DNA of 22,649 bases from Perkinsus olseni (taxonomy: Eukaryota > Perkinsozoa > Perkinsida), in the NCBI GenBank assembly GCA_013115125.1, contig JABANN010000534.1, forward strand, positions 1 through 22,649, read 5' to 3'. Below are positions 1 through 8,998 of this stretch, in pieces (the first letter of the stretch is position 1; each line of letters starts with the position of its first letter). The notes under the pieces were generated by a model, which had not been told where the DNA came from, searched no databases, and was given only the letters and a program-made list of their open reading frames with translations. The position numbers and the translations under genes are program-made.

Positions 1-835
1 TTTTAAAATTGCTAAAGTGTTTAAAGTGGATGAAAACTTTTTTAAAACAAACTTCGGTTTTCCAGGCCCTTTTGAATCAAACGAAAAAACATTTTATTTG
101 CTCGGGAAAAGGTGTAGTTCACGCTGCGTTCAGGCTCAAATTTGCACCTTTCGCGATTCTGGCTCTCGGCGTGAAAATCGAGAGAAACGAAGGTGGATAA
201 GAAAGCATCTCACCGGTGGGTTCTTACGTCAAGTAATTTTCAATCTTTGGCTACTATAAGCGCTTTCAGGGCGGCACAGTCTCATATCAGCCTACTTCAA
301 GTCGGATATCCCAGGGGAAGCTCTGATCGATGATGACCCCATTGTTCCTCGTACGTCGGGACATCTGATTTGGGAGCTGCGGTGATCGAGTGGATAACTC
401 CTGTTCTTTCCCTGCTCCTTCTCAGTGCCCCTTGGCAAACCGGTCTTCGGGCGCCATGTCATCTTCACCAAACCGTAATAATAACAACAGCGCAGCATCG
501 TCTATGGTCGGCACTGTTGACTCAACAGCCACTCTGTGAGATGATCGTCAACTCAGGTACAATAAAGGTTTCCGAACTGCCGACCGAATCGACAATTGGT
601 TTGAGTCGCGTATCGAGGCAGAGATGTTCGTGCATAAGTTGTCGCGTGAAAAAGAAGGCCTTCCTGTCGTATACGAGACGTATGAAGAACACTGATCATG
701 TGTTGTCGCAAGCCCAAAAATTTCATGTTCTGGGATATCTTCGTAACAAACCGGAAATTAAGTAAAGTATCTTAAAGAAATGCCTACCAGAGCGTTGAAA
801 CTACAACGTAGAAGAACGTAGCGGTCATTGAGCCT

Positions 836-863
836 AAGTTCACCTGGTGAACTTCACCAGGTG
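836..863. repeat. Overlapping perfect hairpins
   Basis: AAGTTCACC (836-844) and GGTGAACTT (846-854) are exact reverse complements around one T. CACCTGGTG (841-849) also pairs with CACCAGGTG (855-863), so two alternative 9-bp stems share bases. No adjacent gene explains it as a terminator or operator. Confidence 0.7.
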
Positions 864-1283
864 CTGGGTAGTCTTAAAGATGATGTTACAGTTGGCTGCT
901 GGGAAGCTGTTGTACTGTACAACTTGTACAGAGCGGCTGCAGCGCGTCCAGCTTCAACAGTAGCCAGTTAGGGCTACTATATTACTAGGAAATTCCTAGT
1001 AGGAATAGATGAGAGGCCATCCGACTATGAATAGTCTGCAGTCAGCCGAGGAAACTGTAACGCTGCTCCAACCTCTCCGCCACCCTCTCTTCCAACCTCG
1101 ATTGAACCTTCGGCATAACGATCCCCGCAATGGGTTTTTGGCCACCTCCGATTCTCGAATAGTGGAAGGTCACTTTTTCGATGAGTGTAAATTTTCACCT
1201 AACTCGAAGCCGAGGATGAGGGGAGATTTCCTTGAGGACCTATAGCTGAAGTCGATTCGGCCGCATCAGCCGGGGTTTTTCTC

Positions 1284-1332
1284 CGGCCTAGAGCAGCTCA
1301 CGTTAGAGTCTAACGTGAGCTGCTCTAGGCCG
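1284..1332. repeat. Perfect palindrome, 24-bp arms, 1-nt spacer
   Basis: Bases 1284-1307 are the exact reverse complement of 1309-1332, with a single G at 1308 between them. The arm begins CGGCCTAGAGCAGC. A second inverted repeat with 7-bp arms (CCGTTAG and CTAACGG, 1330-1336 and 1342-1348) begins at its right edge. It is not the end of any gene I can recognise. A spacer of one base suggests a fold-back or template-switch origin, or a small hairpin element; this origin is inference. Confidence 0.9.
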
Positions 1333-2553
1333 TTAGACCTGCTAACGGTAAGACGGCAGCGGACGAGCGGGCGCATTTGATGGACCCCAATCATGGGGTC
1401 TCGGCGAGACCGTCTCGCGTGTCACAAGCCGCTAGTAACGAGTCGCCCTCGAGATTTATTTCATTGAGTCCAGCGTGCTCCAAGCGTACTCACATAGCCC
1501 CGGGACGGAATGCAGCGAGTGAGAAACGTAACCGACCGACTAGGCTCACTAGCCTAGTAGACTCAGACTAGCGAGTGAGCCTGGCTCAGACTCAGAGTCT
1601 GCGACTCTAACCGATAGAAGAAATACTCCAGTAGCGACGACCCGGAGTCGCCGACCCGTCATTCGAGTGCACTTCTCAAGTCGGGACTCTCAACTTGAGA
1701 GGTCCGAAGTTTGGACTTCAAGCTTAACTAGAACAAGCATACTCAGTGGCATTGAGTCAGTGCGTCCTACTGTGAGTCCACAATGCGGACCTTATGTCTG
1801 GGAAGTGATTCGATCACGGACTCTGTATCGCTCAGACACTGAGTATAATTGGGCGCAGAGGTAGTTGTCGACTCAATGACGACACTGTTGCTTACACTTT
1901 CTTCGTCCGACTGGACTGAAGAACGCTCTTGGGAAGCGGTCGGCCCCTGTGAACGCGCAGAAGTTGGTACACAAAGCGCAAATGCTACGGCGGAATACAT
2001 AATTGGCAACTCTGCAGTGTTAGGAAATAGCTTTTGAGTGAAAGACTTTTACCCAAAGTTTCACGCCACCAGGCCCTTGAAGCAACACTTGCGACGTCAC
2101 GACCTCAAGTCGCGGACGTGTCAGTGACACGGTGTCACTCGCAGGCTACGAGTCGCAGCTAAAGAATCCCTAGCAGCACTTGAGCAGTAGGGATCACCTC
2201 TTGTAAGAAGACCAGCCGAGTTTCCCTGCCAAGACGCCCAGGACGGCCTGAGGAGAAGTGCGGATGACATACTGCGAAAGGCCAACGTCGTTGACTCAAC
2301 GTAACCTGCGCGCTAGATAGTTCTTGTGGAATTCTTCGGGCCGTAGCAGCAAAAAAAATTTATTGGAAGAGTGCGAACGCTCATGAAGCTGGGTTCCTGA
2401 ATCGGGTGAAGCTTTCACGCCCACCTTGGCCGCACTCCCGAGCTTCCGATACAATGGGAAGAAGCACTGGTCGAGAAGTTTAGTGTACCTACGTGGCCCA
2501 CTACTGCGTCATCCTAGCCGCAGGCTCTAACTCACTCTTGCGAGTTCATCTTC

Positions 2554-2570
2554 AGTGAAGATTCTTCACT
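2554..2570. repeat. Perfect hairpin, 8-bp arms, 1-nt spacer
   Basis: AGTGAAGA (2554-2561) pairs with TCTTCACT (2563-2570) around one T. It is one member of the local hairpin field. Confidence 0.65.
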
Positions 2571-2815
2571 CCTTGACTCTCACTGGAGTCCTGTGACAGG
2601 ACCGACGACCTTGCCTCGAAGGTTCGATAATATCGAAGTCCGATGATGCCAGCCCAAATCATGACGCCACGTCCTCCTTGTTGACGCTTGGACCGACTCG
2701 GACAAGCGGCACCGTCCATAATCCACCTATTCTTATTAGAGAATAAGATGATTACACAGGGTCCTACACATGGCCTTATAGGGCCCTCAGGAGCCTGTAA
2801 TCAACCATGCGGGCC

Positions 2816-2836
2816 TGTCAGGACGGGGTCCTGACA
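2816..2836. repeat. Perfect hairpin, 9-bp arms, 3-nt loop
   Basis: TGTCAGGAC (2816-2824) pairs with GTCCTGACA (2828-2836) around GGG. It abuts the end of the weak minus-strand open frame at 2818-3087, but it has no T-tract and no neighbour that would suggest a terminator. Confidence 0.65.
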
Positions 2837-3087
2837 ACTGTTGCTACTGTCCAACGTCCAACGTGCAACGTTGCTTTGAGCAACTTGCTTACAACATTTG
2901 TAGCGACTAGTTTCCGAATGGAAAGGTCATCGGGAATCTGAAAGGTTATATTCTGCCAGCCTCTGGTGGCCAACTTGTTCTCTTCAGAGTAGTCCTTTAT
3001 CCCTTTGCAGCTGCGGATCGAGGCCTTCAACTCTCTTTCGTACTCAGGTGAATGGTACAGGTCACAGTGTAGCGGTGGACGCTCCAC
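2818..3087 (-). CDS. Doubtful open frame, unrecognised product
   Basis: This minus-strand frame encodes 89 residues of fairly normal composition, with a central part that reads like a folded protein (for example RELKASIRSCKGIKDYSEE followed by RGWQNITFQIPDD). I do not recognise a family. It has no signal peptide, no obvious splice partners and no neighbouring exons, and its far end runs into the hairpin at 2816-2836. It may be an exon remnant of a decayed gene or chance. I keep it only because the rest of the region looks less protein-like. Confidence 0.18.
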   Translation of the reverse strand: MERPPLHCDLYHSPEYERELKASIRSCKGIKDYSEENKLATRGWQNITFQIPDDLSIRKLVATNVVSKLLKATLHVGRWTVATVVRTPS

Positions 3088-3312
3088 AGAGAACTCTGAG
3101 AATGCATGATGATTTCCACAACTACGAACTTTAAGTGCGGGGCCTCACTCTGAGTTGTGATATCTGAGAACATGTGGTGCGCGTCGAGTTCGGCGTCGGT
3201 TCCGTGCATCTCAAGTTGAGATTCTCAACTGTACCATCCGTTCGAGGTAGATCTCTCGAATAGGGATCGGTCGGCGGTATCTTCGAAATTCGAAGTTCGA
3301 ATACCATGGAGA

Positions 3313-3504
3313 GTGTTGTCATCCAGCCTGGATGACATTGTCATCATGATTCAGGCTGGGTGTTGCGTTAGTTCAATCATTCAGCTTGGAGTCAAGGATA
3401 CTACCCACGGTGGTACGTTGGTGCGCCAATTATCCGAGTTAGCTCAAGTCATGGTGGTCGACGCCACGCACAAACTACCCCAAGGGTTTATGAGCATGCT
3501 GTGA
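3313..3504 (+). pseudogene. Possible MULE/FAR1-type transposase fragment
   Basis: The frame encodes about 63 residues ending in a segment with LAQVMVVDATHKLPQGF. MULE-type transposases and the proteins derived from them have a hydrophobic strand followed by D-A/G-T at the first catalytic aspartate, and VMVVDATHK resembles that. Only this one motif is visible: the other two acidic residues, the zinc finger and terminal inverted repeats were not found, and the frame closes soon after. Immediately upstream, 3318-3336 is a perfect 9-bp hairpin. The call rests on one short match and could be chance. Confidence 0.25.
3318..3336. repeat. Perfect hairpin, 9-bp arms, 1-nt spacer
   Basis: GTCATCCAG (3318-3326) pairs with CTGGATGAC (3328-3336) around one C. 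It has the same architecture as the other small palindromes of this region. Confidence 0.65.
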
Positions 3505-3896
3505 GGCCCGCACACGCCAGATCTTCTAACCGATTTCGCAAATCCTCTCTATCCTTGAAAGCAGTAGTCGACCTGATCGAAGAAGGTTTCGCGTGCTGCC
3601 TCGCCTGCTGCCTCGCCAGGGTGGCCATTTTGGAAAAGATATAAAACGTGACCTAGATTCATCCAAATACAAAGATGAAGCCTCTCCCCAATATCATATG
3701 TGTTCCATGGGGCAAGGCGCCTGCCTGTCGTTACATGAGTCACTAGCAGTAACGCCCTACAGTGACTCACTACAGTTGAGGTAGTGAGTGTGAGGACTGA
3801 ACTGTGACTACTGATAACTTCCGAATATATGATTTGTTTGTAGACAAACGTTAGATCCAGGTGATAGTCCTCACGAGAACTATATCATATATGTAA

Positions 3897-3917
3897 TAGC
3901 AGGAGTTACTCCTGCTA
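3897..3917. repeat. Perfect hairpin, 9-bp arms, 3-nt loop
   Basis: TAGCAGGAG (3897-3905) pairs with CTCCTGCTA (3909-3917) around TTA. It lies in the AT-rich stretch just downstream of the secreted repeat-protein gene, which ends at 4168 on the minus strand. It could be transcribed in that gene's 3' flank, but no function is shown. Confidence 0.65.
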
Positions 3918-4167
3918 TATAGTATATAGATACTCCTGAGGAGTACGAAGTGATAATGCTTTAGTCACATCGTACTTGAACAAGAGATTTCCCTACAAAT
4001 AGCTTCACTTCCATAACACAACCGAGTACTTAGTGAGATACTTCATTCCAATCATGGAAGTTACTGAGCTTCATCTCAGAATCAACAAACATGTCGATCA
4101 TCTATGATAGCTTTACAAAAGTCATAACCACTCGGCAACACGCAGCTCTGTCTTATACAGTGCTACC

Positions 4168-5565
4168 TCAGGGGAGGATGGGGGTTACCGTAGTGTCACC
4201 AGCGGGTGGGCTGGTAACCACAGCAGATTCAGTAGTAGACTCCATCATAGGGCCTTCAGTAGTAGTAGACTCCATCATAGGGCCTTCAGTAGTAGTAGAC
4301 TCCATCATAGGTCCTTCAGTAGTAGTAGACTCCATCATAGGGCCTTCAGTAGTAGTAGACTCCATCATAGGGCCTTCAGTAGTAGTAGGCTGGATAGGTC
4401 CTTCCGTCTTAGGCGTATCCGGTTTAGTGGTATCACTGTGAGGGTACGGCGTAGTAGCGGTGAGGACGGAGTGATCGAAGCTGAGCTCAATCGTCGAATC
4501 ATCAACCCGGTAGGTGTCGTCGACGGTGTACATCGGGCCGTAGTCGCCGAAGACGCAAAAGCCGCCGCAGCCTCTCTCGATCTTTGCCGTAGTGGACTGC
4601 ATACCGCGTTGAACTCCCCTCCATTGAAGGATGAATGGAAGGCCGTGGGCGAGAGGCTTCACACGGTATCCCCGCATATAACCGGAATGCTTCCTCATGG
4701 CGAGGAGGACATCCCCTGAAGTTACCCTCACGGGATCTCTTCTCTCGGGGTGATCGGCGTAGTACCAAGTCTTGTACTTTCCGTCGAAGACAACACAGTG
4801 GAGCCTCTCATCGCCGAACTGATGCATCAAATACCACGCGCCATCGCCACCAGCGGACCCGAAGCACGGAACAGCTGTCTGACCCCACGGAAGATAAATG
4901 TTAGCCCGGGCCTTTGCCGTCAAAGTGACGTGACGATAATCCTCGTCGTGGCCATGATCGTATTGCTCCGGCCTTGGCGTGGTTGTCGTTGCCTCGTCCA
5001 TCGAGTGATTCCCACCGGCCATGTATGGTTCTACTGGAAGGGGACGGAAATAGTAGGCGCTGATGTAAACATTGCCGACACCGTTAAACATCTTCACCGT
5101 CGGGTTGTACCCGAACCAGTGGCCGAAGGAGCCTCCGTGGACATCAACACTGAGGTAACGGAAATCGTCTTTATTGACGTTGTATTCCTTCGTCTTGGCG
5201 TAAACTGTCACGTCGGTAGCAACGCTGCCGTACTCGTCCAAGTTGAAGTCACTGGAGTAAATACCAAATTTGGCAGTCTTGCGGGTATCGAAGAAGTCAC
5301 CCAGCATAATGTCAGTTATATCGCCGACGTCACCCAGGGCCCCCGACATTAAATCCGTGACCTCATGATGGACGCCGCCCATACCCTGATGGTATAGATG
5401 ATACAACATCTGCAGAGGGTTCAACAGATCGTGGCCGTGGTAATCATCGTCGCCGGTGGGAGGTTGAGGCATCTTCGTGGGCAGGATGGACTCTACGGAG
5501 GTGTTATGGTCCTCAGCAGCGGCCTGCCACAGACCAACGTAGAGAAGAGTAGAACGGAACATCAT
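4168..5565 (-). CDS. Secreted protein with decapeptide-repeat tail, unknown
   Basis: This single-exon frame encodes 465 residues. The N-terminus (MMFRSTLLYVGLWQAAAEDH) looks like a secretory signal peptide with a likely cut after the Ala run. The next roughly 340 residues are His-, Asp- and Tyr-rich and match no family I recognise. They contain a possible N-glycosylation site (NHS near residue 185), a Thr/Pro stretch soon after it, and a block of well-spaced aromatic residues that suggests a folded domain. The C-terminal part is low in complexity: five tandem copies of a ten-residue unit (TTTEGPMMES) followed by more Thr/Pro. Such tails in secreted proteins are usually O-glycosylated stalks, which is an inference here. 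No transmembrane segment or GPI-type hydrophobic end is visible, so it is probably released. The gene stands alone, with hairpin-rich DNA downstream and a TIR element behind its start. Confidence 0.75.
   Translation of the reverse strand: MMFRSTLLYVGLWQAAAEDHNTSVESILPTKMPQPPTGDDDYHGHDLLNPLQMLYHLYHQGMGGVHHEVTDLMSGALGDVGDITDIMLGDFFDTRKTAKFGIYSSDFNLDEYGSVATDVTVYAKTKEYNVNKDDFRYLSVDVHGGSFGHWFGYNPTVKMFNGVGNVYISAYYFRPLPVEPYMAGGNHSMDEATTTTPRPEQYDHGHDEDYRHVTLTAKARANIYLPWGQTAVPCFGSAGGDGAWYLMHQFGDERLHCVVFDGKYKTWYYADHPERRDPVRVTSGDVLLAMRKHSGYMRGYRVKPLAHGLPFILQWRGVQRGMQSTTAKIERGCGGFCVFGDYGPMYTVDDTYRVDDSTIELSFDHSVLTATTPYPHSDTTKPDTPKTEGPIQPTTTEGPMMESTTTEGPMMESTTTEGPMMESTTTEGPMMESTTTEGPMMESTTESAVVTSPPAGDTTVTPILP
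4231..4380. repeat. 30-bp coding minisatellite, five copies
   Basis: Five head-to-tail 30-bp units begin at 4231, 4261, 4291, 4321 and 4351. Four are identical and the third differs by one base (T for G at 4311). A diverged partial unit follows at 4381-4410. Each unit encodes ten residues of the secreted protein on the minus strand, so length changes keep the frame. Near-identity points to recent expansion or homogenisation. Confidence 0.95.
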
Positions 5566-6059
5566 GTGAAATATCTAAAAGCCACAAAGATTATGCACTT
5601 AAGTCGCAGAAATACAGTATGCCCTTCGCACAGAGTACGATTAGCGAGCCTCAGCCCATGAGGAAGCTGACTACAAATACTTGGGAGCAATCTTCAAGCT
5701 CTTTATTCCGGCGGTTTCGGATACTCGTATACTCGCTCGCCCCTTCAGCTTCGCACTCCCGCGAAACGCACGGTGGCCAGTCAGCCCTTCTCGGGCCTAT
5801 TTCAAAAGTCTCTTTAAAGAGGACTTCTTAAAGTTCTTCAGCGTGAAACGGTTGGATTTTTGTTAATCCGAGTTCAAAAGGCCGCCTTAATAACCTGAAG
5901 AAGGCTTCCTTTATCCATCTGCTTCCTACGGGCTAAGAAGCACTCCTTTAAGAACGCTTCATGAGGCAAAAATCACCCGATAAACCTCTCAAGAAGCTCA
6001 AGAAGCTTTAACTTGTTTCAAAAGGCGGTTTTTCTCGAGCCTTGCAGCTTAAGAAGCTT

Positions 6060-6079
6060 AACCTCCTCGAGAGGAGGTT
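6060..6079. repeat. Hairpin inside the TIR element
   Basis: AACCTCCTC (6060-6068) pairs with GAGGAGGTT (6071-6079) around GA. It lies near the middle of the element. It could be part of the element's own structure or one more member of the window's hairpin field. Confidence 0.6.
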
Positions 6080-6212
6080 ATGGGGGGGATTTTTCGCTTC
6101 GCTACGCTCCCGACTTAGCGATAATTCCACAGTCACTTAAACTTGCTTCCTCCTTCGACCTTAAACCTTCTTTCCCAGTTCAAAGAAGTTCAACGCCTCC
6201 ATAAATTCACGC

Positions 6213-6248
6213 GGTTTCCAACGCGGGTTCGATTCCCAGCCAGGACAC
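6213..6248 (+). other. tRNA 3'-end-like fragment, not a tRNA gene
   Basis: GCGGGTTCGATTCCCAGC has the GGTTCGANTCC core of a B box and T loop, and it is followed by a stretch that resembles an acceptor 3' strand (CCAGGACACCC). The T stem pairs only in its inner three positions. Nothing resembling a D arm, an anticodon arm or a matching 5' acceptor strand lies in the 75 bases before it. It is therefore a fragment or a chance B box. It sits inside the TIR element. Confidence 0.35.
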
Positions 6249-6645
6249 CCATTTTTTGATGAATTTTATGGCTTTAGAAGCTCAATAAGGCTTATTAAGG
6301 TATAAGGAGTCAGCCTTAAAGATGGAAAATCTCTTGAAACAGGCTGTGCTTCTTGAACAATTTCTTATAAGAGGTTCTTATACCTCAAGAAGTGCTTCTT
6401 TAGCGAGACTTTTGAAATAGGCCCCTCAGGTCGGAGCGAGCTGCATGTGGCCAGTGCGGCGCGAGCGGCTTGGCGACCGCCACGCTGGTGTTGGAAACTC
6501 CAAGCATGGTGGTCGCAGAGGCCATATTGGTGACTGATGCCATCAGTACCTCATTTGATCTGTACAAGAGCATCGACTTGTGTCACATACACAAGTTGTG
6601 TGGTGTGGTAGATAAGTCTGTGGATGGGATACGTTTACGGAATAG

Positions 6646-7111
6646 GCGTGACGGTGCTCACGATGTACGATTGGAAAAACCCTCAAGGCCTGCCGACCGA
6701 CAAGTTCGCTCTCGGGGTGAGCTTACTAACTGTACCTCTCAAGTAAGGTTGGGCCACCGTTCGCAGGTACCCTTGTATGGCACGAACGCAGCTGGTGTGC
6801 AAATAACGTATTTTAAGCTTATTGACATGGGCGCTGACCCCAAGGGGAACGGATCTTTCGCGGGATACTCCTACGACTCTCAGCCGATGCTGCAAGAACA
6901 GGTCGACTTAGCCATCAACCAGAGCTTAGGCGGTCTCATGTGCTGGCACCTGGGGTCGGATCTTCCGCCCGAGGACACGCGTTCCCTCACCTACGCTATC
7001 AAGCAAAAGCTGAAACCCGGGCCTCGACGAGACCCTCATCGCGAGGGAACTGCTCAAGGAGAGTACTCTTTACGTCATATCACACTTTTGTTCCGATTCT
7101 GTGAGTCTTGA
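6646..7111 (+). CDS. GH18 chitinase-like protein, C-terminal part only
   Basis: Two exons are clear. Exon 6646-6716 encodes TMYDWKNPQGLPTDKFALG. A 50-nt intron (6717-6766) starts GTGAGC, carries a TACTAAC branch-point match and ends CGCAG. Exon 6767-7111 resumes in frame as VPLYGTNAAG and runs to a stop. Family 18 glycoside hydrolases show exactly this order: a YDW/YDL strand, then K-x-x-LG-[VL]-P-x-YG, and near the end GG-[LV]-M-x-W, here GGLMCWHLGSD. The catalytic DxxDxDxE strand should lie upstream, and I did not find it before the TIR element that ends at 6424. The 5' part is therefore lost, displaced or hidden in small exons. About 40 Arg-rich residues follow the barrel end. Substrate would be chitin or a related glycan if the gene is functional, which is doubtful. 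Confidence 0.55.
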
Positions 7112-7264
7112 AAGTAGTTTGTTGAATCGCTTATAGTCATATCAAGGCATCACCAACGTATTTCAACTGAAGTATTTGTTGTTAGGAACAGTCAACCTTA
7201 CTATTAGTATATGACAGAGCTGAGGCCTGAGAATGGTATTCTTAGTGCTGTCTTCCTTTGTCTT

Positions 7265-7327
7265 GCCGTTAGCTATGCGGTATACACAGTAGTAACTTAC
7301 TACTGTGTATACCGCATAGCTAACGGC
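7265..7327. repeat. Perfect palindrome, 31-bp arms, 1-nt spacer
   Basis: Bases 7265-7295 are the exact reverse complement of 7297-7327, with one C at 7296 between them. The arm starts GCCGTTAGCTATGCGG. Right after it, GCTTACT (7326-7332) pairs with AGTAAGC (7336-7342). A perfect 62-bp fold-back with a single-base centre is unexpected, because such palindromes are usually eroded quickly. It must be recent, maintained, or an assembly fold-back artefact. No gene end fits it as a terminator. Confidence 0.93.
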
Positions 7328-7342
7328 TTACTACTAGTAAGC

Positions 7343-8998
7343 ATAAGTTAAGGTTTCCTGTGACACTGTTTGTCTTTGTGTTACGATCAGTGCCGGTGCT
7401 CTACATCTTGGTCACCAGAACTACGAAATGCATTATAACACTGAAAGAAAAAGTAAGCTATCTTCGCAATTCCATATTTTACCAAGCAGTAGATTACCAA
7501 TGGTGGTGTTTTCCAATATGGACTAAGTTGAGGCTGTGGCGAAGAGTGCCGTGGCCTGTATCACGTTCCTCGGTGATATCCCTCTCAGTGGATCGGTGAT
7601 CGATTGAGACGTTCCTTAATACACCGAGCAGTACACGGTACAGTTAGCCTCGTCTTCGTACTCAAAGGGCTCCGGCTTGAACTCTTCAGCTCAAAGAAGT
7701 TGTTCTCTTCGATCGTGGGGTACACTCCCTCGACCCGGCAGCCAGGTCCATAGCTAATGGCGCGGCTGGTCTAGTCGGTCGTCGTCCCAACTCTTAGCAC
7801 GTACTGTAGTCACCCCTCTTGAAGCCGCTTCCGGCTACGTTGACTAATCTGAGCTCTAGAGTCACCACCTGACAATACCCGACACGGACCCTACAATACG
7901 TTTCATGCAGCCATAGCTGTCTAGCGATATTCGTGCGCATCGTAGCGGTCAGGTGGTTGACTTCGTCAACTTAACGAAGTCGACATGGGACATTATGCAG
8001 TTAGAAGTCATCTCATGCGATCAATTGGTCCATAATAGTATCTTCGAACGTCACAGGAAAGTGCGACGACAGCCGCGCTCGGCGGAGCGGGATGGATCGC
8101 AATGGTATGGCTCGCGAACAGGAACCTCTAGTTTCAGCTCGGCAGCATTCGGGGACACCTAGTTCTGGTGACACGGAGAGGCATACGTGCTGCTGCTGCT
8201 GCTGAAACAGAGTGTACTACGCCCAGTGTAGTGTTCTGTTCGCCGTCCTCCCATGCTTCAGCCTCTTCGTATCCTGTCCCACTTTTCCTGAAAACATCGG
8301 TATTACTCGGCCACATCGATGCACATTCCGAAGCACCAAAACGTGACCGCTGGTGACGTGATGCCTCCTCAAGTCACCCTTCGAGGGACACTCCACTTCC
8401 AGATGACAATGCATGGATACCTGCCACTGGTAGGCTACGAGCATGAACCACTTGGAGCGGGTCTCCCTCTCCGCCCTTGGTCTCAACCAAGTGTCGAGGA
8501 ACAACACCGATCGGTACAGGCCGTCCACGCGTAGAAAAAGCAGTGATAGTGTGAAGTGTGACGTCACTGTCGAGTCGTCTGCTCTTCCATAGTGTCAGTC
8601 GCATATTTCTAGTACACATGATGGCGATACCTGGGTATAACTCTCTGGGTGCCACGAGCGTCTATAGATGAATCACTATGGCAACCCCTCATCATCATCG
8701 TAGGCACATACTACATTCTTTTCGCGGCCGAGTCCGGAGAAACTGCGAGACAGCTTTCACGTACAAATAGCCGAACGATCGATTCCTGTTTCGCTCAGCT
8801 AACAGCTGAATTGGCTGTTGAGCTTAATCAGCGCCGGAGTCTTCGTCTCGTCGCTCTGATGGCACACTATGCCTCGAAGTGGCCGTGCAGTCCAGCTCAC
8901 GGTGATGAAGTATACTGGTTAATTCGCCCACTGTCATGCATCCTCTGAGAAGGATCTTTGATACTAGTTAGTATCGATCAGCCGAGTTTCGTATACAC
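7343..8998. other. Intergenic stretch, no gene supported
   Basis: About 1.7 kb lie between the palindrome and the phytase-like gene. Short open frames occur (the longest clear one near 8649-8948) but none has a recognisable motif or convincing splice context. Visible items are a perfect hairpin at 7956-7970 (GTTGAC and GTCAAC around TTC), a CTG-type microsatellite near 8190, and a small inverted repeat just before the phytase-like gene (ATACTA and TAGTAT near 8960). I see nothing else. Confidence 0.5.

Larger units (their letters stand above)
1..4167. other. Gene-poor region with many short inverted repeats
   Basis: No gene could be supported in this stretch of about 4.2 kb. Open frames are short, lack recognisable motifs and carry no good splice sites, apart from two weak candidates listed separately. 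The striking content is a high density of perfect short inverted repeats with spacers of 1-6 nt. Checked examples are 836-854, 1330-1348, 1383-1400, 1687-1701, 2554-2570, 2816-2836, 3318-3336 and 3897-3917, besides the longer palindrome at 1284-1332. They differ in sequence, so this is not one dispersed repeat family. Confidence 0.6.
5793..6424. mobile_element. TIR element (MITE-like), 632 bp
   Basis: GGGCCTATTTCAAAAGTCTC at 5793-5812 is repeated as an exact reverse complement at 6405-6424 (20 of 20). Weaker similarity continues about 25 bp inward, with CTTTAAAGAGG-ACTTCTTAAAG against CGCTAAAGAAGCACTTCTTGAGG. CTC directly precedes the left end (5790-5792) and follows the right end (6425-6427), which fits a 3-bp target-site duplication. 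The interior has no long open frame and is rich in AAGAAGCTT- and CTTAAAG-like words. It contains a 9-bp-arm hairpin (6060-6079) and a tRNA T-arm-like piece near 6213-6248. Size, perfect ends and lack of coding suggest a non-autonomous DNA transposon. The superfamily is not clear: a 3-bp duplication is known for PIF/Harbinger and CACTA types, but the ends match neither standard. Confidence 0.72.

Noticed and set aside
1-260. Two overlapping short open frames at the window start
   Set aside because: They are short, AT-rich and lysine-rich without motifs or splice sites; nothing supports translation.
6178-6250. Complete tRNA gene or retroelement primer-binding site
   Set aside because: Only a weak T arm is present; there is no cloverleaf, no long terminal repeat and no element coding nearby.
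8649-8948. Open frame of 99 codons as a transposase
   Set aside because: I could not find catalytic residues or a helix-turn-helix that would support it, and there are no terminal repeats around it.
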